A stretch of DNA of 64,000 nt from Microbacterium maritypicum (GCF_041529975.1 NZ_CP168030.1:3410001-3474000), one strand, 5' to 3'; positions 34,771 to 44,705 are shown, numbered from the stretch's first letter. Notes: generated by a model from the sequence alone, not told the origin. Program-made: numbers and translations.

Positions 34771-34820
34771 ACCGACCGCGAGAAGGCCCCGTCCGGGGAC
34801 GGGGCCTTCTCGCGGTCGGT
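34771..34820 (-). terminator. intrinsic terminator of the prp operon
   Basis: Two perfect 24-bp arms (34771-34794 and 34797-34820) with a 2-nt nominal loop lie 6 nt beyond the prpC stop on the minus strand. The core AGAAGGCCCC/GGGGCCTTCT is the common terminator style of this genome; a similar one lies at 47533-47570. Confidence 0.82.
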
Positions 34821-34826
34821 CGTGGG

Positions 34827-35960
34827 TCAGCTCTCGACGTGTCGCTCGTCGGGGCCGTCGTAGAAGGACAGCGGACGGATCAGCGCGTTCGATCCGGCCT
34901 GCTCGATCACGTGCGCGGTCCACCCCGTCACCCGCGCCGCCACGAAGAGCGGCGTGAAGGTCAGTGTGTCGAAGCCGATCAGGTTGTACGCCGGACCCGA
35001 CGGGTAGTCGAGGTTCGGATAGATGCCCTTGCGGGCGACGAACTCCGACTCGAGAGTGTCGTAGAGGGCGGCGACCTCGGGGCGCTCGTAGTGCTCCACG
35101 AGGGTGTCGAGCGCCGCCTTCATGGTCGGCACCCGGGAGTCGCCCTTCTTGTACACCCGGTGCCCGAAGCCCATGATCTTGCGCTTCTCGGAGAGCGCCT
35201 TGTCGAGCCAGGGCACGACGTTCTCGGCCGTGCCGATGTCGTCGAAGATGTGCAGCACGGCCTCGTTGGCCCCACCGTGCAGCGGTCCCTTGAGGGCGCC
35301 GATCGCGCCGACCACCGCCGAGTAGATGTCGCTCAGGGTCGAGGTGATGACGCGCGCGGTGAACGTCGAGGCGTTGAAGGAGTGCTCGGCGTACAGGATC
35401 ATCGAGCGGTTGAACGCGTCGACCACGACGCCGTCCGCCTCCTCGCCGAACGTCATCCAGAGGAAGTTCGCGGAGTAGTCGAGGTCGTCACGCGGGGCGA
35501 TGATCTCCTGCCCGCGACGGCGACGCTGACCGTAGGCGACGATCGCGGGCAGTGCCGCGAACAGGCGGATGCTGCGCTCGAGGTTCTGCTCCGGGCTGCC
35601 ACCGGCGTCGAGCACCGAACCGCCCGCACCGGGGTCGGAGGCGCCGATCAGGCTGACCGCGGTGCGGACCTCGTCCATCGGGTGGGCGTCGAGCGGCACG
35701 AGGTCGATCGCGGCCTTGACGTTGTCGGCGAGCGCGCGGTGCTTCCGCTCTTCGAGACGGAACGCGGCGAGCTCTTCGGGCGTCGGCAGCTCGCCGTTCC
35801 ACAGGAGGTAGGCGACGGCCTCGAACGGCTGAGTGTCGGCCAGCTCCTGCACGGGATATCCGCGGTACAGCAGGCTGTTCGTCTCGGGGTTGACCTTCGA
35901 GATCGCGGTCGTGTCGACGACGACCCCCGCGAGGCCCTTCTTGATGTCCGGCTCGGTCAT
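34827..35960 (-). CDS. prpC: 2-methylcitrate synthase
   Basis: A 377-residue citrate synthase-family enzyme: LLYRGYPVQELAD, catalytic His residues in GGANEAVLHIF and GFGHRVYKKGDSR, and the catalytic Asp region VEHYERPEVAALYDTLESEF followed by NLDYPSGPAYNLIGF. It condenses propionyl-CoA with oxaloacetate. ATG 35960 is preferred over GTG 35966 because AAGGAG is 6 nt from the ATG but abuts the GTG. A citrate synthase function cannot be excluded by sequence, but the prpD-prpB neighbourhood settles the likely role. Confidence 0.93.
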   Translation of the reverse strand: MTEPDIKKGLAGVVVDTTAISKVNPETNSLLYRGYPVQELADTQPFEAVAYLLWNGELPTPEELAAFRLEERKHRALADNVKAAIDLVPLDAHPMDEVRTAVSLIGASDPGAGGSVLDAGGSPEQNLERSIRLFAALPAIVAYGQRRRRGQEIIAPRDDLDYSANFLWMTFGEEADGVVVDAFNRSMILYAEHSFNASTFTARVITSTLSDIYSAVVGAIGALKGPLHGGANEAVLHIFDDIGTAENVVPWLDKALSEKRKIMGFGHRVYKKGDSRVPTMKAALDTLVEHYERPEVAALYDTLESEFVARKGIYPNLDYPSGPAYNLIGFDTLTFTPLFVAARVTGWTAHVIEQAGSNALIRPLSFYDGPDERHVES

Positions 35961-35962
35961 GG

Positions 35963-36865
35963 TCACTCCTTCGTGATGGTGAAGTTGAAGACGCCGGAGT
36001 CGAAATGGTTGTACGACTCGTAGTCGATCAGATCGTAGAGATCGGCGCGGTGCTGCATCTCGCCGAGCTTCGAGGTCAGGTGCCCCTCGTCGTTCAGCGT
36101 ATCGAGAGCACGACCGGCGGCCCCCATCGAGATGCGCAGCAGCGACACCGGCCAGATGACCAGGTTGACGCCGGCATCACGCAGCTGGTCCGTGGAGAAC
36201 AGCTCGCTCTTGCCGAACTCGGTCATGTTCGCGAGGATCGGCACGTCGAGCGCCTCGGCCATCGCCTCGAACTCGGCGAGCGTGCGCATCGCCTCGGGGA
36301 AGATCGCGTCGGCACCGGCATCCACCAGCGCCTGGGCCCGATCGATCGCGGCATCCAGCCCCTCGATCGCCCGGATGTCGGTGCGCGCCATGATGAGGAA
36401 GTTCGGGTCGCGTCGGGCGTCGGCGGCAGCCCGGATGCGCTTGATCGCGGTGTTCTCGTCGACGACGGCCTTGCCGTCGAGGTGGCCGCAGCGCTTCGGA
36501 TTGATCTGGTCCTCGATGTGCGTGCCGGCGAGGCCCGCGTCTTCGAGCTCCTGGATCGTGCGGGCGACGTTCATCGGCTCGCCGAAGCCGGTGTCGGCGT
36601 CGACGATCGCGGGGAGGTCGGTCATGCGGGCGATCTGCTTCGCCCGTCCGGCGACCTCGGTCAGCGTCGTGAGGCCGATGTCGGGCAGCCCCAGGTCGGC
36701 TGCGAGCACGGCACCGGAGATGTAGACCCCGTCGAAGCCCTTCTGCTCGATCAGCCGGGCGCTCAGCGGGTTGAAGGCTCCGGGGAAGCGCAGCAGTTCG
36801 CCGCTCGCCAGCCGCTCCCGGAACAGCCGCCGCTTCTCGGCGGGCGTGACGGTGGAGTACAGCAT
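35963..36865 (-). CDS. prpB: 2-methylisocitrate lyase
   Basis: A 300-residue member of the isocitrate lyase/PEP mutase family with DADTGFGEPMNVARTI, the catalytic loop motif KRCGHLDGK and IMARTDIRAIEGLD. It splits 2-methylisocitrate into pyruvate and succinate. It overlaps the prpD stop by one base (TGATG) and ends 2 nt before prpC. KRCGHL, rather than the KKCGH of isocitrate lyase, fits PrpB. Confidence 0.95.
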   Translation of the reverse strand: MLYSTVTPAEKRRLFRERLASGELLRFPGAFNPLSARLIEQKGFDGVYISGAVLAADLGLPDIGLTTLTEVAGRAKQIARMTDLPAIVDADTGFGEPMNVARTIQELEDAGLAGTHIEDQINPKRCGHLDGKAVVDENTAIKRIRAAADARRDPNFLIMARTDIRAIEGLDAAIDRAQALVDAGADAIFPEAMRTLAEFEAMAEALDVPILANMTEFGKSELFSTDQLRDAGVNLVIWPVSLLRISMGAAGRALDTLNDEGHLTSKLGEMQHRADLYDLIDYESYNHFDSGVFNFTITKE

Positions 36866-38391
36866 CAGAACAGTCCCGCAGGCGCCGGAGCAGCCTCGAG
36901 CAGCCCGGGCTTCGCGACGATCGACAGCTCGCCGACCTCGGCGGCCGTGAGCTCGGGCAGGCGCTGCACGAGGGAGAGGAACCGCTCGATCTCGGCAGGC
37001 TCCAACACGGGCTCGGCGAGCAGACGGAACTTGGCGATGTAGTTCTCGCGTGCGAACGGACGGGCGCCCAGCGGATGCGCGTCGGCCACGGCGATCTCGT
37101 CGACCACGGTCGAGCCGTCGGTCAGGCGGATCTCGACGCGACCGCCGAAGGCCTTCTCAGCCGGGTCCTCGGAGTGGTAGCGGCGGGTCCACTCGGCGTC
37201 TTCCGCCGTGGTGATCTTGTGCCACAGCGCGACCGTGTCGGCGCTGCCCGCACGCTCGGGGGCGTAGGAGTCGACGTGGTGCCAGCCGCCGTCCTGCAGT
37301 GCCACCGCGAAGATGTACGGCACCGAGTGGTCGAGCGTCTCGCGCGATGCGGTCGGGTCGTACTTCTGCGGGTCGTTCGCCCCGGAGCCGATCACGTTGT
37401 GGGTGTGGTGGCTGGTGTGGATGACGATCGAGTCGATGTTCGCGGGGTCACGCAGCGCCGGGTTCTCGATCCCGAGCTTGCGGGCGAGGTCGATGAGCGC
37501 CTGCGCCTGATACTCGGCCGAGTGCTCCTTCGTGTACGAGTCGAGGATCGCGCGCTTGGGCTCGCCCACGGCGGGCAGCGGCACGTCGTAGGACGCGTCC
37601 TTGCCGTCGAGCATCCACGCGATCACACCGTCTTCGCCCTCGTAGATCGGCGCGGGGCTGGTCTGCCCGCGCATGGCCCGGTCGACCGCCTCGACGGCCA
37701 TCTTGCCCGCGAAGGCCGGGGCGTGCGCCTTCCAGGTGGAGATCTCGCCCTTGCGGCTCTGCCGAGTGGCGGTCGTGGTGTGCAGACCCTGGCCCACAGC
37801 CTGGTAGATCGTCTCGACGTCGAGCCCGAGCAGGGTGCCGATGCCGGCGGCCGCCGACGGGCCGAGGTGGGCGACGTGGTCGATCTTGTGCTTGTGCAGG
37901 CAGATCGCGCGCACGAGGTCCATCTGGATCTCGTAGCCGGTCGCGATGCCGCGCACGAGCGCCCGACCGTCCTTGCCGGTGTGCTGGGCGACCGCGAGGA
38001 TCGGCGGGATGTTATCGCCGGGGTGCGAGTACTCCGCCGCGAGGAACGTGTCGTGGTAGTCGAGTTCGCGCACGGCCACGCCGTTCGCCCAGGCCGCCCA
38101 CTCGGGGCTGGTGCGGTGGTCGAGCGCCGCACCGAACAGGTTCGCTCCGACGCCGCCGGTGGAGACGGGGTGGCTGAACGCCTGCGCGCGGGCGGCGTTG
38201 ATCGGCGCGCGGGTGAGGGATGCCGCGGCCACCGAGGCGTTGTCGATGATGCGGTTGATGATCATGTCGACGACGTCCTGCTCGACCTCGACCCGGTCGG
38301 CGGCGACCTCGGCGATCTTCCAGGCGAGCTGGTCTTCGCGCGCGAGGTTCTCGTCGCTGCGGTGCACACGGACGTGATGGGTGACGGTCAT
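36865..38391 (-). CDS. prpD: 2-methylcitrate dehydratase
   Basis: A 508-residue MmgE/PrpD protein. Typical segments are [20 protein letters not shown], the active-site stretch REDYHDTF-like [59 protein letters not shown] (in parts) and [14 protein letters not shown]. It dehydrates 2-methylcitrate to methylaconitate. AAGGA precedes the ATG. It follows the GntR gene after 3 nt and heads prpD-prpB-prpC. Confidence 0.95.
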   Translation of the reverse strand: MTVTHHVRVHRSDENLAREDQLAWKIAEVAADRVEVEQDVVDMIINRIIDNASVAAASLTRAPINAARAQAFSHPVSTGGVGANLFGAALDHRTSPEWAAWANGVAVRELDYHDTFLAAEYSHPGDNIPPILAVAQHTGKDGRALVRGIATGYEIQMDLVRAICLHKHKIDHVAHLGPSAAAGIGTLLGLDVETIYQAVGQGLHTTTATRQSRKGEISTWKAHAPAFAGKMAVEAVDRAMRGQTSPAPIYEGEDGVIAWMLDGKDASYDVPLPAVGEPKRAILDSYTKEHSAEYQAQALIDLARKLGIENPALRDPANIDSIVIHTSHHTHNVIGSGANDPQKYDPTASRETLDHSVPYIFAVALQDGGWHHVDSYAPERAGSADTVALWHKITTAEDAEWTRRYHSEDPAEKAFGGRVEIRLTDGSTVVDEIAVADAHPLGARPFARENYIAKFRLLAEPVLEPAEIERFLSLVQRLPELTAAEVGELSIVAKPGLLEAAPAPAGLF

Positions 38392-38394
38392 TTC

Positions 38395-39060
38395 TTATCC
38401 TTCGCTGTTGCTGGAGTCGAGAGAGTCGAGGATGCCGGTGAGGGCGTTGTGCAGGTGCACGTGGGTGGCATGGGCGGCGAGGTCGCCGTCGCGGGCGGCG
38501 AGCGCCTCGGCGATCGTGCGGTGCTCGGCGGCGGATGCCGCGAGTCGGGCGGGCTTGTCGCGGGCCATCCGGCGCACGCGCACGAGGTGCGTGCGCACGG
38601 TGCGCAGGGCCGAGGCGATGTAGTCGTTCGCGACGGCCGCATCGAGGGCACCGTCGAACCGGGCGATCAACGCGTAGTAGGCGTCACGGCCTGCGGGACC
38701 GGTGAGGTCGACGTGCGCGAACTCCGCGGCGAGCTCGGCGAACAGACCGGCGTCCCCCCGCACGGCGGCGAGCCGGGCGGAGCTCTCCTCCAGCGCGCGG
38801 CGGATCTCGAACAGCGAGCGGATGTCGTCGGCATCCAGGTCGGCGACCACGGTGACGCGCGGCGACTGCTGGACGACGAGACCGTCGCCGGCCAGTCGGC
38901 GCAGCGCCTCCCGCATCGGAGTGCGACTCACACCGAGACGCTCGGCCTGCTCGACCTCCCCGAGAACGAAGCCGGCCGGAAGAGCACCCGACTGGATGTC
39001 GTCGAGCAGGGCCGTGTACGCGCGATCACTCGCGGAGAAGCGCTCGACAACAGGGGGCAT
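38395..39060 (-). CDS. GntR family regulator (FCD domain), probable prp regulator
   Basis: A 221-residue GntR protein. Residues ~10-75 form the winged helix (YTALLDDIQSGALPAGFVLGEVEQAERLGVSRTPMREALRRLAGDGLV in parts), and the rest is a helical FCD ligand domain. It is the first gene of the prp operon, so it likely controls propionate use and its own synthesis in response to a methylcitrate-pathway intermediate. GAGGG precedes the ATG, and GTGTATACAT lies 8-17 nt upstream, suggesting autoregulation. Confidence 0.88.
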   Translation of the reverse strand: MPPVVERFSASDRAYTALLDDIQSGALPAGFVLGEVEQAERLGVSRTPMREALRRLAGDGLVVQQSPRVTVVADLDADDIRSLFEIRRALEESSARLAAVRGDAGLFAELAAEFAHVDLTGPAGRDAYYALIARFDGALDAAVANDYIASALRTVRTHLVRVRRMARDKPARLAASAAEHRTIAEALAARDGDLAAHATHVHLHNALTGILDSLDSSNSEG

Positions 39061-39067
39061 GCCCTCA

Positions 39068-39077
39068 GTGTATACAT
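39068..39077. promoter_or_regulatory. GTGTATACAT site at the GntR/prp promoter
   Basis: The palindromic core TGTATACA lies just upstream of the GntR ribosome site; a second copy CGTATACATT is at 39121-39130 inside the 3' end of the exporter gene, and an ATGTATACAT copy lies upstream of etfB. The minus-strand TATACA could also serve as a -10 box, so operator and promoter may coincide. Confidence 0.5.
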
Positions 39078-39097
39078 AAAGCAGCGGGACGGGCCTC

Positions 39098-40105
39098 TCA
39101 GTCTTTTTCTACGGGCTTCCCGTATACATTCCCGGGGGTGGGCACCGGCTCCACGAACTCCGGAGCGACGGGCTCCCCCAGCTTGACCACGATGACCCCC
39201 ACGAGAACGAGCACTCCGCCGAGCCCCTGCAGCAGATCGGGAAGCTGGCCGAGCAGCAGCCAGCCGAACAGGAGCGCGGCGACCACCTCGGCGAGCGCGA
39301 CGAAGGAGGCGAGCCGCGAACCCAGCATCCGCGTCGAGGCGATGCCGAGCAGGTAAGCGAGGGCCGTCGCCACGACACCGATCGCCAGCACGGGGACGAA
39401 CCAGGGCACACTGCCGAAACGGTAGGCGATGTCGTCGGTCGTCCACGCGATCGGCAGGACGCCGATCGCCCCGGCCGCCGTGAGACCGAGTGCACCGATC
39501 AGCAGCCCGCTGCCGGCGAGCGCGAGCGGCGGCAGCCCCGTGTCGACTCTGGCCGAGAGCACGAAGTACGTCGCCGCCCCGACCATGGCTCCGAGCGCCC
39601 ACAGGATGCCGGCCACGTCGACATCGGCCCCCGTGAGGATGTCGAGCATGAGCACCAGCCCGACGAAAGCGATGGCCGCGCCGATGGCGCTCTTGCGACT
39701 CGGACGCTCACCCCGCCGGGCCCACAACCACAGCAGCACCGCGACCGGTGCCGTGTACTCGATGAGCAGCGCCAGCCCCACATCCATGACGGCGACGGCC
39801 TGGAAGTAGAAGAGCTGGGTCGCGGTGACGGCGAGCAGTCCGTAGGCGAGGATCATGCCGGCGTTGCGGCGAAGGAGACCCCACCGCCCGCGCAGCGACA
39901 GGATCGTGGGGATGAGCAGCACGAGGGCCGCCACCCAGATGCGTGCGGTGACGGCGGCTCCCGGCGTCCACCCCGCGTCGATGAGCCCGCGCGCCCACGC
40001 GCCGGACATGCCGAACGACAGCGCGGCCGCGATGGCGAGCGGCAGCCCCAGGCGCACACCGCGTGCGGACGCGACCGCCACGCTGTCATCACTCACCCTG
40101 ACCAT
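39098..40105 (-). CDS. DMT superfamily transporter (EamA, RhaT/YdcZ-like exporter)
   Basis: A 335-residue carrier with ten hydrophobic segments in two EamA repeats, e.g. LPLAIAAALSFGMSGAWARGLI at the start and GTVAYLLGIASTRMLGSRLASFVALAEVVAALLFGWLLLGQ-like sequence in the second half. Such proteins export amino acids or other metabolites. ATG 40105 is preceded by TAGCGT 8 nt upstream and no Shine-Dalgarno, in keeping with a leaderless start. It is divergent from a zinc-finger protein 39 nt away. Confidence 0.88.
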   Translation of the reverse strand: MVRVSDDSVAVASARGVRLGLPLAIAAALSFGMSGAWARGLIDAGWTPGAAVTARIWVAALVLLIPTILSLRGRWGLLRRNAGMILAYGLLAVTATQLFYFQAVAVMDVGLALLIEYTAPVAVLLWLWARRGERPSRKSAIGAAIAFVGLVLMLDILTGADVDVAGILWALGAMVGAATYFVLSARVDTGLPPLALAGSGLLIGALGLTAAGAIGVLPIAWTTDDIAYRFGSVPWFVPVLAIGVVATALAYLLGIASTRMLGSRLASFVALAEVVAALLFGWLLLGQLPDLLQGLGGVLVLVGVIVVKLGEPVAPEFVEPVPTPGNVYGKPVEKD

Positions 40106-40144
40106 GATCGATGACGCTACTCGCGCACGCTGTAAGATGTCAAC

Positions 40145-40681
40145 GTGATCTTCACCGATGACACCCAAGAGGGTCTCCGCGCCGCCGTGTGGCTCGTGAA
40201 CTCGGCCGAGGATCCGGACACGCTGGTCGACCTCGACGACGAGCGCGCCTTCCTCCGCGAGTTCCCCTACACCGGACGACTCGACCGCGATGAAGACGAG
40301 CTCGCCTCCCTGCGCCGCCTGCGCCCGCGTCTGCGATCCATGCTGCTGGCGCCGCGCGACGAGATGGCCGAACTCGTCAACGCCGCCCTCGCCGAGTCCC
40401 GCCTCACCCCGCGACTGCTCCGCCACGACGGGGTCGATTGGCACCTCCATGCCGTGGCCGACGAGCATCCGCTGGCGGAGCGCGTGCTGATCGAGACCGC
40501 GATGGCGCTGATCGACGTCATCCGCGCCGAGGAGGGCTCGCGCCTCTCCGTGTGTGCGGATGACACCTGCCTGGCGATCGCCCTGGATCTCTCCCGCAAC
40601 CGCTCGAAGCGCTACTGCTCGACGACCTGCGCGAACCGCAACGCCGTCGCCGCCTATCGCGCGCGCCGGGCCGCGGACTGA
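40145..40681 (+). CDS. CGNR/ABATE-type zinc finger protein, putative stress-related regulator
   Basis: A 178-residue protein with an N-terminal ABATE domain and a C-terminal CGNR-like zinc ribbon: VCADDTCLAIALDLSRNRSKRYCSTTCANR. The four cysteines are intact, while the usual CGNR is CANR here. These proteins are predicted DNA-binding regulators. TAAGAT at 40133-40138 ends 6 nt before GTG 40145, so translation is probably leaderless. It is divergent from the DMT exporter and may regulate it. Confidence 0.87.
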   Translation: MIFTDDTQEGLRAAVWLVNSAEDPDTLVDLDDERAFLREFPYTGRLDRDEDELASLRRLRPRLRSMLLAPRDEMAELVNAALAESRLTPRLLRHDGVDWHLHAVADEHPLAERVLIETAMALIDVIRAEEGSRLSVCADDTCLAIALDLSRNRSKRYCSTTCANRNAVAAYRARRAAD

Positions 40682-40690
40682 CGCACGAAC

Positions 40691-41986
40691 TCAGGCGCCG
40701 ATGTACGCCCCCCGCCAGGTGTACGCCGCGATGGTGTCGGCCTTCATCTCCATGCCGTTCCCGGGCGCAGTCGGCGCCATGTAGGAGCCACCGCGGATGT
40801 CGGTCGGCACGACGAAGTGCTCGTGCAGGTGGTCGACGAACTCGATCATGCGGCCCTCGCGGGTGCCGGTGACCGCGACGAAGTCGAACATCGACAGGTG
40901 CTGCACCGCTTCGCACAGGCCCACCCCACCCGCGTGCGGGCACACCGGCACGCCGAACTTGGCGGCGAGCAGCAGGTTGGCGATGTTCTCGTTGACGCCG
41001 CCGACGCGCACGGCATCGATCTGCATGACGGAGATGGCATCCGCCTGCAGCAGCTGCTTGAAGATGACACGGTTCTGGGCGTGCTCGCCGGTGGCGACGC
41101 GGATCGGCGCCACGCCGCGCGCGATCTCGGCGTGCCCGAGCACGTCATCGGGGCTGGTCGGCTCCTCGATCCACGCGGGGTGGAACTCGGCGAGCGCGTT
41201 CACCCACTCGATCGCCTCCGACACCTCCCAGCGCTGATTCGCGTCGATCGCGATCGGGAAGTCCGGTCCGCACACCTCGCGGGCTTTGCGGAAGCGACGG
41301 ATATCGTCCTGCAGGTCGGCGCCGACCTTGAGCTTGATCTGCGTGAAGCCGTCGGCCATGGCCTCGCGGGCCAGCCGCTCGAGCTTCTCGTCGGAGTATC
41401 CGAGCCAGCCGGGACTCGTCGTGTACCCCGGGTACCCGGTGGCGAGCAGCTGCTGCTCCCGCTCGGCGCGGCCCGGTTCCGCGGCGCGCAGGATGTCGAG
41501 GGCATCCTCGCGGGTGAGGGCGTTCGCGAGGTAGCGGAAGTCGACGAGGTCGACGAGTTCTTCCGGGGTCATGCGGGCGAGCAGCTGCCAGAGGGGCAGC
41601 CCCGCTCGCTTGGCCTTGATGTCCCACAGGGCGTTGATGACGGCACCGATGGCCATGTGCATGACGCCCTTCTCGGGGCCGAGCCACCGCAGCTGCGAGT
41701 CGCCGATGATCGCCCGGAAGGTGCCGCCCATGTCGTCGAGCAGGGGTTCGAGCTCGCGGCCGACGAGGTGCCCGGCGAGCGCGTCGATCCCGGCGACCTG
41801 CACGTCGTTGCCCCGCCCGATCGTGAAGACGAACGCGTGGCCCTCGATGCCGTCCTCGGCGTCCGTGCGCACGATCACGTAGGCGGCGGAGTAGTCGGGG
41901 TCGGGGTTCATCGCGTCCGAACCATCCAGGCTCAACGACGTCGGGAAGCGGATGTCGGTGGTGTCGAGGGCGACGATACGGGTCAC
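40691..41986 (-). CDS. L-fuconate dehydratase (enolase superfamily)
   Basis: A 431-residue enolase-superfamily dehydratase, the exact size class of L-fuconate dehydratase. It shows [18 protein letters not shown], the catalytic lysines in TQIKLKVG, the metal ligand in [17 protein letters not shown], and the His acid/base in [11 protein letters not shown]. It converts L-fuconate (or the like) to 2-keto-3-deoxy-L-fuconate. GTG 41986 follows GGAGAGGA. It is divergent from the FAH-SDR operon, with an ACATCCGATGT site between them. Confidence 0.92.
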   Translation of the reverse strand: MTRIVALDTTDIRFPTSLSLDGSDAMNPDPDYSAAYVIVRTDAEDGIEGHAFVFTIGRGNDVQVAGIDALAGHLVGRELEPLLDDMGGTFRAIIGDSQLRWLGPEKGVMHMAIGAVINALWDIKAKRAGLPLWQLLARMTPEELVDLVDFRYLANALTREDALDILRAAEPGRAEREQQLLATGYPGYTTSPGWLGYSDEKLERLAREAMADGFTQIKLKVGADLQDDIRRFRKAREVCGPDFPIAIDANQRWEVSEAIEWVNALAEFHPAWIEEPTSPDDVLGHAEIARGVAPIRVATGEHAQNRVIFKQLLQADAISVMQIDAVRVGGVNENIANLLLAAKFGVPVCPHAGGVGLCEAVQHLSMFDFVAVTGTREGRMIEFVDHLHEHFVVPTDIRGGSYMAPTAPGNGMEMKADTIAAYTWRGAYIGA

Positions 41987-42041
41987 GGGGGTCCTCTCCG
42001 TGCACGGCGGATCTCTTCCGTGCGGATACCTTGGAGTGTAA

Positions 42042-42052
42042 ACATCCGATGT
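42042..42052. promoter_or_regulatory. GntR-type operator ACATC-C-GATGT
   Basis: A perfect 5-bp inverted repeat in the divergent gap between the fuconate dehydratase and FAH genes. The half-site GACATCGGA recurs at 44723-44731 in front of the cluster's own GntR gene, which supports a shared regulator. Confidence 0.6.
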
Positions 42053-42110
42053 CTATACTGTCAACGAGATGGGCCGCAGCGTCGTGGCCTCCCCACCGAT
42101 CAGGAGAATC

Positions 42111-42971
42111 ATGAAGTTCGCGCGGCTCGGCACCCCCGGTACGGAGATCCCCGTCCTCGTGGAGGGTGACCACTACCTCGACCTCCGCTCTCTGACATCC
42201 GATGTGAACGGCGACTTCCTCGAGAGCGACTTCGTCGCCAGGGTCTCGGCGGCCCGCGATGCCGGGGAGCTTCCGGAACTCGCGGATGCCGCGGCGATGC
42301 GCATCGGCGCACCGATCGCCCGTCCGAGCGCCGTGATCTGCATCGGCATGAACTACGCCGCCCACGCGGCCGAGTCGGGTTCGGAGCCGCCGACCATCCC
42401 CATCCTCTTCCTGAAGACGCCCAACACGGTGGTCGGACCCGACGACGCGGTGACGATCCCCCGCGGCAGCGAGAAGACCGACTGGGAGGTCGAGCTCGGC
42501 ATCGTGATCGGCGCTCGCGCGGCCTACCTCGACTCCCCCGAGGAGTCGCTCGCCCACGTGGCCGGCTTCGTCGCCGCGAACGACGTCTCGGAGCGGGCGT
42601 TCCAGATCGAGGTGTCGGGCGGGCAGTGGTCCAAGGGCAAGATCGCCCCGGGATTCAACCCCACCGGCCCGTGGCTCGTCACTCCCGACGAGGTCGACCA
42701 CCACGCGCTCGGACTGCGCAGCTTCGTCAACGGCGAGCCGCGGCAGGACTCGAACACGAGCGACATGATCTTCACGGTCGAGCACATCGTGCACCACCTG
42801 TCGCAGTACGTGACGCTCGAGCCGGGCGACCTGATCCTCACCGGCACCCCGCAGGGCGTGGCCCTCTCGGGCAAGTACCCCTACCTCGCACCCGGCGACG
42901 TGGTCGAGATCGAGATCGACGGCCTCGGCCGGCAGCGGCAGGAGTTCGTGGCATGGGAGACACAGAGATGA
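42111..42971 (+). CDS. fumarylacetoacetate hydrolase family protein, probable 2,4-diketo-3-deoxy-L-fuconate hydrolase
   Basis: A 286-residue FAH-fold enzyme with IGMNYAAHAAESG, the metal site PILFLKTPNTVVGP, DWEVELGIVIG, and EPGDLILTGTPQGVALS. In the oxidative L-fucose pathway the homologue cleaves 2,4-diketo-3-deoxy-L-fuconate to pyruvate and L-lactate. AGGAG stands 6 nt before ATG 42111; an upstream Met in the same frame has no ribosome site. It overlaps the SDR gene by ATGA. Confidence 0.88.
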   Translation: MKFARLGTPGTEIPVLVEGDHYLDLRSLTSDVNGDFLESDFVARVSAARDAGELPELADAAAMRIGAPIARPSAVICIGMNYAAHAAESGSEPPTIPILFLKTPNTVVGPDDAVTIPRGSEKTDWEVELGIVIGARAAYLDSPEESLAHVAGFVAANDVSERAFQIEVSGGQWSKGKIAPGFNPTGPWLVTPDEVDHHALGLRSFVNGEPRQDSNTSDMIFTVEHIVHHLSQYVTLEPGDLILTGTPQGVALSGKYPYLAPGDVVEIEIDGLGRQRQEFVAWETQR

Positions 42972-43717
42972 GCGCACTCGACGGACTGGTGGCGATCGTC
43001 ACCGGCGGAGCATCCGGGATCGGTGCGGCGATCGCACAGCGCCTGCGCGCCGACGGGGCGACCATCGCGATCCTCGACCGCGACACCGCCGCGGCCGACC
43101 CCGCGTTCACGGCCTTCACCGCCGACGTCTCGGATCGTGCAAGCGTCGACGTGGCGGTCGCGGCGGTGGCCGAGCGGTTCGGGCGCATCGACATCGTCGT
43201 GAACAACGCCGGGATCGGCGCGCAGGGCGACGTCGCGGCGAACGACGACGACGAGTGGGCGCGCGTGCTCTCGATCAACGTCACCGGCATCGCCCGCGTG
43301 ACGGCGGCGGCATTGCCCTGGCTGCGGAAGTCGCCTGCGGCGGCGGTCTGCAACACGGCATCCATCGCCTCCACCACCGGACTCCCGCAGCGGGCGCTCT
43401 ACAGCGCGTCGAAGGGAGCCGTCTCGGCGCTGACCCGCGCGATGGCGGCCGACCACCTGCGCGAGGGTATCCGGGTGAACGCGGTCAACCCCGGCACGGC
43501 CGACACCCCCTGGGTCGGGCGACTGCTCGACTCGGCGACCGACCCCGCGGCCGAACGCGCCGCGCTCGAGGCCCGCCAACCGCACGGACGGCTCGTCGAC
43601 CCCGATGAGGTCGCCGCCGCGGTCACCTACCTCGTGAGCCCCGCCGCCGGTTCGACGACCGGCACGTCGATAGAGGTCGACGGCGGCATGGCGCGGTTGC
43701 GGCTTCGCGCGGAGTGA
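42968..43717 (+). CDS. SDR, probable 2-keto-3-deoxy-L-fuconate 4-dehydrogenase
   Basis: A 249-residue short-chain dehydrogenase with TGGASGIGAAIA, NNAGIG, the serine of ASIAST, an intact YSASK and the C-terminal TSIEVDGG. In related L-fucose clusters an SDR at this place oxidises 2-keto-3-deoxy-L-fuconate at C4. It could also serve as the first sugar dehydrogenase, which is otherwise missing here. It is coupled by ATGA to the FAH gene. Confidence 0.85.
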   Translation: MSALDGLVAIVTGGASGIGAAIAQRLRADGATIAILDRDTAAADPAFTAFTADVSDRASVDVAVAAVAERFGRIDIVVNNAGIGAQGDVAANDDDEWARVLSINVTGIARVTAAALPWLRKSPAAAVCNTASIASTTGLPQRALYSASKGAVSALTRAMAADHLREGIRVNAVNPGTADTPWVGRLLDSATDPAAERAALEARQPHGRLVDPDEVAAAVTYLVSPAAGSTTGTSIEVDGGMARLRLRAE

Positions 43718-43730
43718 GTTCCGCCCGGCG

Positions 43731-44705
43731 TCAGCCGCGGCTGCCGCGGAACCAGCCCCGGATGCCGTGACGCGGAGGCTCTACGGTCGGCGCCTGCGGC
43801 CGGGCATCCGTGCGATAGAACTGCTCGGCGGTGGTCCAGAAGATCGCGTCGAGGTCATGCCCCCGCGCATCCGCCCAGGCGATCACCGTGTCGGCCCAGC
43901 GCGTGCGGGCCGTGGGCTGGTAGGTCGGCGAGCCGTCCTCCGGTGCGTGCGGGTCGTCGTCCTCGGCCGGTCCGATGACCGAGACGGGCCAGTCGCTCCC
44001 CCACATCAGCCGCTCGATCCCGAACGCATCGGCTGCCACATCGAGGAACGGGATCAGCTGCGCCGCGTCCCAGTCGCCGCCGGCCTCGCCGGGCAACCCC
44101 GAGAGCTTGCAGAAGGTGTTCGGATGCCGCGCCAGCTCGGTCAGGTCGCGGGCCCATTCCGGGGTCGGCGCCAGCGGAGCCGCGGCCGTGCCCACGGCGG
44201 GCTTCCCCAGATGATCGAGCACGAGTCGCAGCTCCGGGATGGCTCCGGCGAGGCGGGCGACATCCGGCAGCTGCGCGGCGCGCACGCACGCGTCGAAGGT
44301 CAGACCGCGCGCGGCGACCTCGCGCGCACCGGTCACGAAGGCCGCCGACACCGCCAGTCCGTCGGGCTCGCCCTGCAGGTTGTGCCGCACGCCGACGACG
44401 AGCGGCTCGGCCGCGAGACCTTCGAGGTGCGCGACCGTGTCGGTCCCCCGGTCGAGGCGGATGCCGGCGACGATGCCGACCACTCCGAGCGCGGGCGCGA
44501 GCCCTGCGACCCAGAGCACCTCATCGAGGAAGTCGTCGTCGACCGTCCCGGCCTGCACGAACACGCACTTCTCGGTCTCGGCACGCTCCAGGCGGGCGTG
44601 CTCGAGTTCCAGGTCGGCGAACCGGTACGCCATCGGGCCTTCGAGCCACGTGTAGGTCAGCGCCTCCGGATCCCACAGGTGCAGATGTGCATCGAGAACT
44701 CGCAT
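43731..44705 (-). CDS. amidohydrolase family lactonase, probable L-fucono-1,5-lactonase
   Basis: A 324-residue metal-dependent TIM-barrel hydrolase of the COG3618 lactonase group: DAHLHLWDPEALTYTWL (metal ligands in HLH), GVRHNLQGE, LRLVLDHLGKPAVG and RLMWGSDWPVS with the catalytic Asp. It hydrolyses a sugar-1,5-lactone to the aldonate. The C-terminal ~35 residues (from TDARPQAPTVEPPRH) are an unusual basic tail. It is divergent from the GntR gene of the same module. Confidence 0.88.
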   Translation of the reverse strand: MRVLDAHLHLWDPEALTYTWLEGPMAYRFADLELEHARLERAETEKCVFVQAGTVDDDFLDEVLWVAGLAPALGVVGIVAGIRLDRGTDTVAHLEGLAAEPLVVGVRHNLQGEPDGLAVSAAFVTGAREVAARGLTFDACVRAAQLPDVARLAGAIPELRLVLDHLGKPAVGTAAAPLAPTPEWARDLTELARHPNTFCKLSGLPGEAGGDWDAAQLIPFLDVAADAFGIERLMWGSDWPVSVIGPAEDDDPHAPEDGSPTYQPTARTRWADTVIAWADARGHDLDAIFWTTAEQFYRTDARPQAPTVEPPRHGIRGWFRGSRG

